Positions 31,328 to 32,878 of a stretch of DNA of 32,878 nucleotides are shown here, in pieces. How positions within the stretch are numbered: position 1 is the stretch's first letter; every line of letters starts with the position of its first letter. This DNA comes from Thermoplasmata archaeon (lineage in GTDB: Archaea; Thermoplasmatota; Thermoplasmata; Thermoplasmatales; GCA-001856825), in assembly GCA_023256475.1 (NCBI GenBank), contig JAGDXP010000007.1, positions 1 through 32,878 of the forward strand, given 5' to 3'. The notes beneath the pieces are model-generated. The model was given only the letters and a program-made list of their open reading frames with translations. It made no database searches and was not told where the DNA came from. The position numbers were made by a program, and so were the translations under genes.

Positions 31328-32878
31328 ATGGATCAGGCATTTGAGTCAATGATATCTCCAGAGTTCGAGATAAGTCCGAATTCGAAGATGAAAAGTATGG
31401 AAGAGGTCTACCAGAAGTTTGGGCACCTAATGAAGCCAGGAATGTTAGCTTTGAGAGTTACTGCATCTCTTTGTCCATACTGCGTGGATGAGAATAAATT
31501 TGACACCATGAAAATTCCAGCATTGGTATATGCAGAGGGCGGAGAAGTGAAGATGGTTAAAGAGTGCCCCGAGCACGGAGTTGTTTATGAGAAGTATTGG
31601 GAAGATTATGATATGTATATGAAGGCCAAGAAATGGCTGGATAAAGGTATAAAGCTAGAAAACCCCATAATTAATTTAGCTGCTGAAAAGATAGATTGCC
31701 CCAAGCACTGCGGACTTTGTGTTAAACACAAGAGCCACACTGGTCTAGGAAACATTGTTCTTACAAACAGATGCGACCTCTCATGCTGGTATTGCTTCTT
31801 CTATGCAAAGGAGAATGATCCAATCTATGAGCCAACATTGGATCAGATAAGAATGATGTTAAGGAGAATGAGGAATGAGAAACCAGTCGGAGCCAATGCA
31901 GTTCAGTTGACAGGAGGGGAACCAACCCTAAGGGAGGATTTGCCAGAGATAGCTAGAATCGCAAGAGAGGAGGGATATGAGCACATACAACTGAACACAA
32001 ATAGCATAAGAGCCGCAAGGGATCCGGATTTCATACAGAAGTGCAAGGATAATGGAGTAAATGTTGTATACACAAGCTTTGATGGCGTCACTCCAAGATC
32101 AAATCCAAAGAATTTCTGGGAGATTCCAAGAGCTCTGGACACCTATAGGAAAGTGGGACTTGGAGTTGTGCTTGTACCCACAGTAATCGGAGGCGTAAAT
32201 GATGGCGAACTGGGAGATATCATAAGATTTGGTCTTTACAACATAGATGTAGTAAGAAGTGTTAATTTTCAGCCTGTGTCACTAGTGGGAAGGATGCCCG
32301 ATAAACTCAGGGAAAGGCAGAGAATAACAATTCCAGGAGCCATAAAGAAGATAGAGGAACAAATGGATGGAGCGATTGGAAGGGAAGATTTCTTCACAGT
32401 TCCGTCGACCACAGCAATAACAAACTTTGTTGAAGCACTGAAAGGTAAACCAACCTATAGACTAAGCATCCATTTCGCGTGCGGAATGGGAACCTATGTA
32501 TTCAAAAATCCGGACGGTTCCATAATTCCAGTCACAAGATTCATAGATGTGGAAGGCCTCTTTGAATACCTCAATGAACTGGCCCAGGACATAAATGAAT
32601 CCAAGGTTAAAACCATAAAGAAAGCCTCAGCATTGACAAGCTTATTGAGGAAGTTGAACACCTTCGTTGACGAGAAGAAAGCACCTCCAGACTTCAAGAT
32701 GAGGGAAATGATATTTGGAGCTTTCACTGGAGGAGACTATCACGGACTAAAGGCATTCCATTACAGGACTCTGTTCATTGGGTTCATGCACTTCATGGAT
32801 CCATATACATATGACGTGGACAGGGTCGAGAGATGCGATATTCACTATGCCATGCCAGATGGGAAGGTTGTACCATTC
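31328..32878 (+). CDS. tes: Radical SAM enzyme similar to archaeal tetraether lipid synthase (Tes), partial
   Basis: 517 codons are visible and the frame is still open at the window edge, so the C terminus is missing. The N-terminal region has extra Cys sets: CPYC (49-52), ECPEHG (Cys80), CPKHCGLCVKH (Cys124, 128, 131). The radical SAM motif is CDLSCWYC (Cys149, Cys153, Cys156), then LTGGEPTLREDLPEI (GGEPT at 196-200). This layout matches the MJ0619-type Tes family, which joins two archaeol lipids through C-C bonds to make membrane-spanning tetraethers. Such lipids are expected in an acidophile of this kind. It is placed by a TATA box about 25 nt upstream of the ATG. Another radical SAM role remains possible. 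Confidence 0.85.
   Translation, partial: MDQAFESMISPEFEISPNSKMKSMEEVYQKFGHLMKPGMLALRVTASLCPYCVDENKFDTMKIPALVYAEGGEVKMVKECPEHGVVYEKYWEDYDMYMKAKKWLDKGIKLENPIINLAAEKIDCPKHCGLCVKHKSHTGLGNIVLTNRCDLSCWYCFFYAKENDPIYEPTLDQIRMMLRRMRNEKPVGANAVQLTGGEPTLREDLPEIARIAREEGYEHIQLNTNSIRAARDPDFIQKCKDNGVNVVYTSFDGVTPRSNPKNFWEIPRALDTYRKVGLGVVLVPTVIGGVNDGELGDIIRFGLYNIDVVRSVNFQPVSLVGRMPDKLRERQRITIPGAIKKIEEQMDGAIGREDFFTVPSTTAITNFVEALKGKPTYRLSIHFACGMGTYVFKNPDGSIIPVTRFIDVEGLFEYLNELAQDINESKVKTIKKASALTSLLRKLNTFVDEKKAPPDFKMREMIFGAFTGGDYHGLKAFHYRTLFIGFMHFMDPYTYDVDRVERCDIHYAMPDGKVVPF

Noticed and set aside
31903-32727. Minus-strand frames of 79 and 77 codons within the Tes-like gene
   Set aside because: They lie opposite an uninterrupted 517-codon frame with strong radical SAM motifs.

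Overview
The window reads as the chromosome of an AT-rich, acid-loving archaeon of the Thermoplasmatales type (relatives of Ferroplasma, Cuniculiplasma, Thermoplasma or Picrophilus). The evidence is archaeal tRNAs without encoded CCA, archaeal protein families (AbrB-PhoU regulator, protein disulfide oxidoreductase, DapA-like sugar-acid aldolase, a tetraether-lipid-synthase-like radical SAM protein), AGA/AGG arginine codons, and many TATA boxes lying about 22-27 nt before the start codon, which implies mostly leaderless mRNAs. Shine-Dalgarno motifs appear mainly inside operons. The species cannot be fixed from the sequence alone.

Positions 386-10549 (all minus strand) hold a complete type III-A CRISPR-Cas locus. 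One tightly packed operon runs cas6 - csm1(cas10) - csm2 - csm3 - csm4 - csm5 - CARF/winged-helix protein - cas1 - cas2, preceded by a separately promoted csx1 (CARF-HEPN RNase). Cas10 keeps both its HD nuclease and its GGDD cyclase motifs, Csm3 keeps its slicing Asp, and Csx1 keeps its HEPN R-x4-H. The system therefore looks able to cut RNA and DNA and to signal with cyclic oligoadenylate. The second CARF protein has no HEPN domain and is a candidate ring nuclease or cOA-sensing regulator. No CRISPR array is visible; the 385 nt beyond cas2 are non-coding.

Positions 10690-19677 are core and metabolic genes: tRNA-Met(CAU), a two-CxxC protein disulfide oxidoreductase, a HAD phosphatase, a TusA-like small protein with an unrecognised partner, a 2-keto-3-deoxygluconate-type aldolase, an unusual fusion of two ABC ATPase domains to a phosphoribosyltransferase, a divergent MFS transporter, and an RqcH/NEMF homolog co-transcribed with a WalJ-like metallo-hydrolase.

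Positions 19784-26925 hold arginine deiminase, a small membrane protein, a CDGSH iron-sulfur protein with a pirin, a SPASM radical SAM enzyme next to a small two-cysteine protein, and a copper module consisting of a 46-residue stand-alone YHS/TRASH protein followed by a P1B-ATPase that carries the same domain at its N terminus.

Positions 26926-27660 are a gene-poor stretch with decayed-looking reading frames and a strong inverted repeat. It ends at tRNA-Ala(CGC). Positions 27773-29993 encode methylisocitrate lyase and 2-methylcitrate dehydratase (propionate catabolism). An AbrB-PhoU phosphate regulator follows, and the window ends inside a plus-strand gene resembling tetraether synthase (Tes), which runs off the edge.
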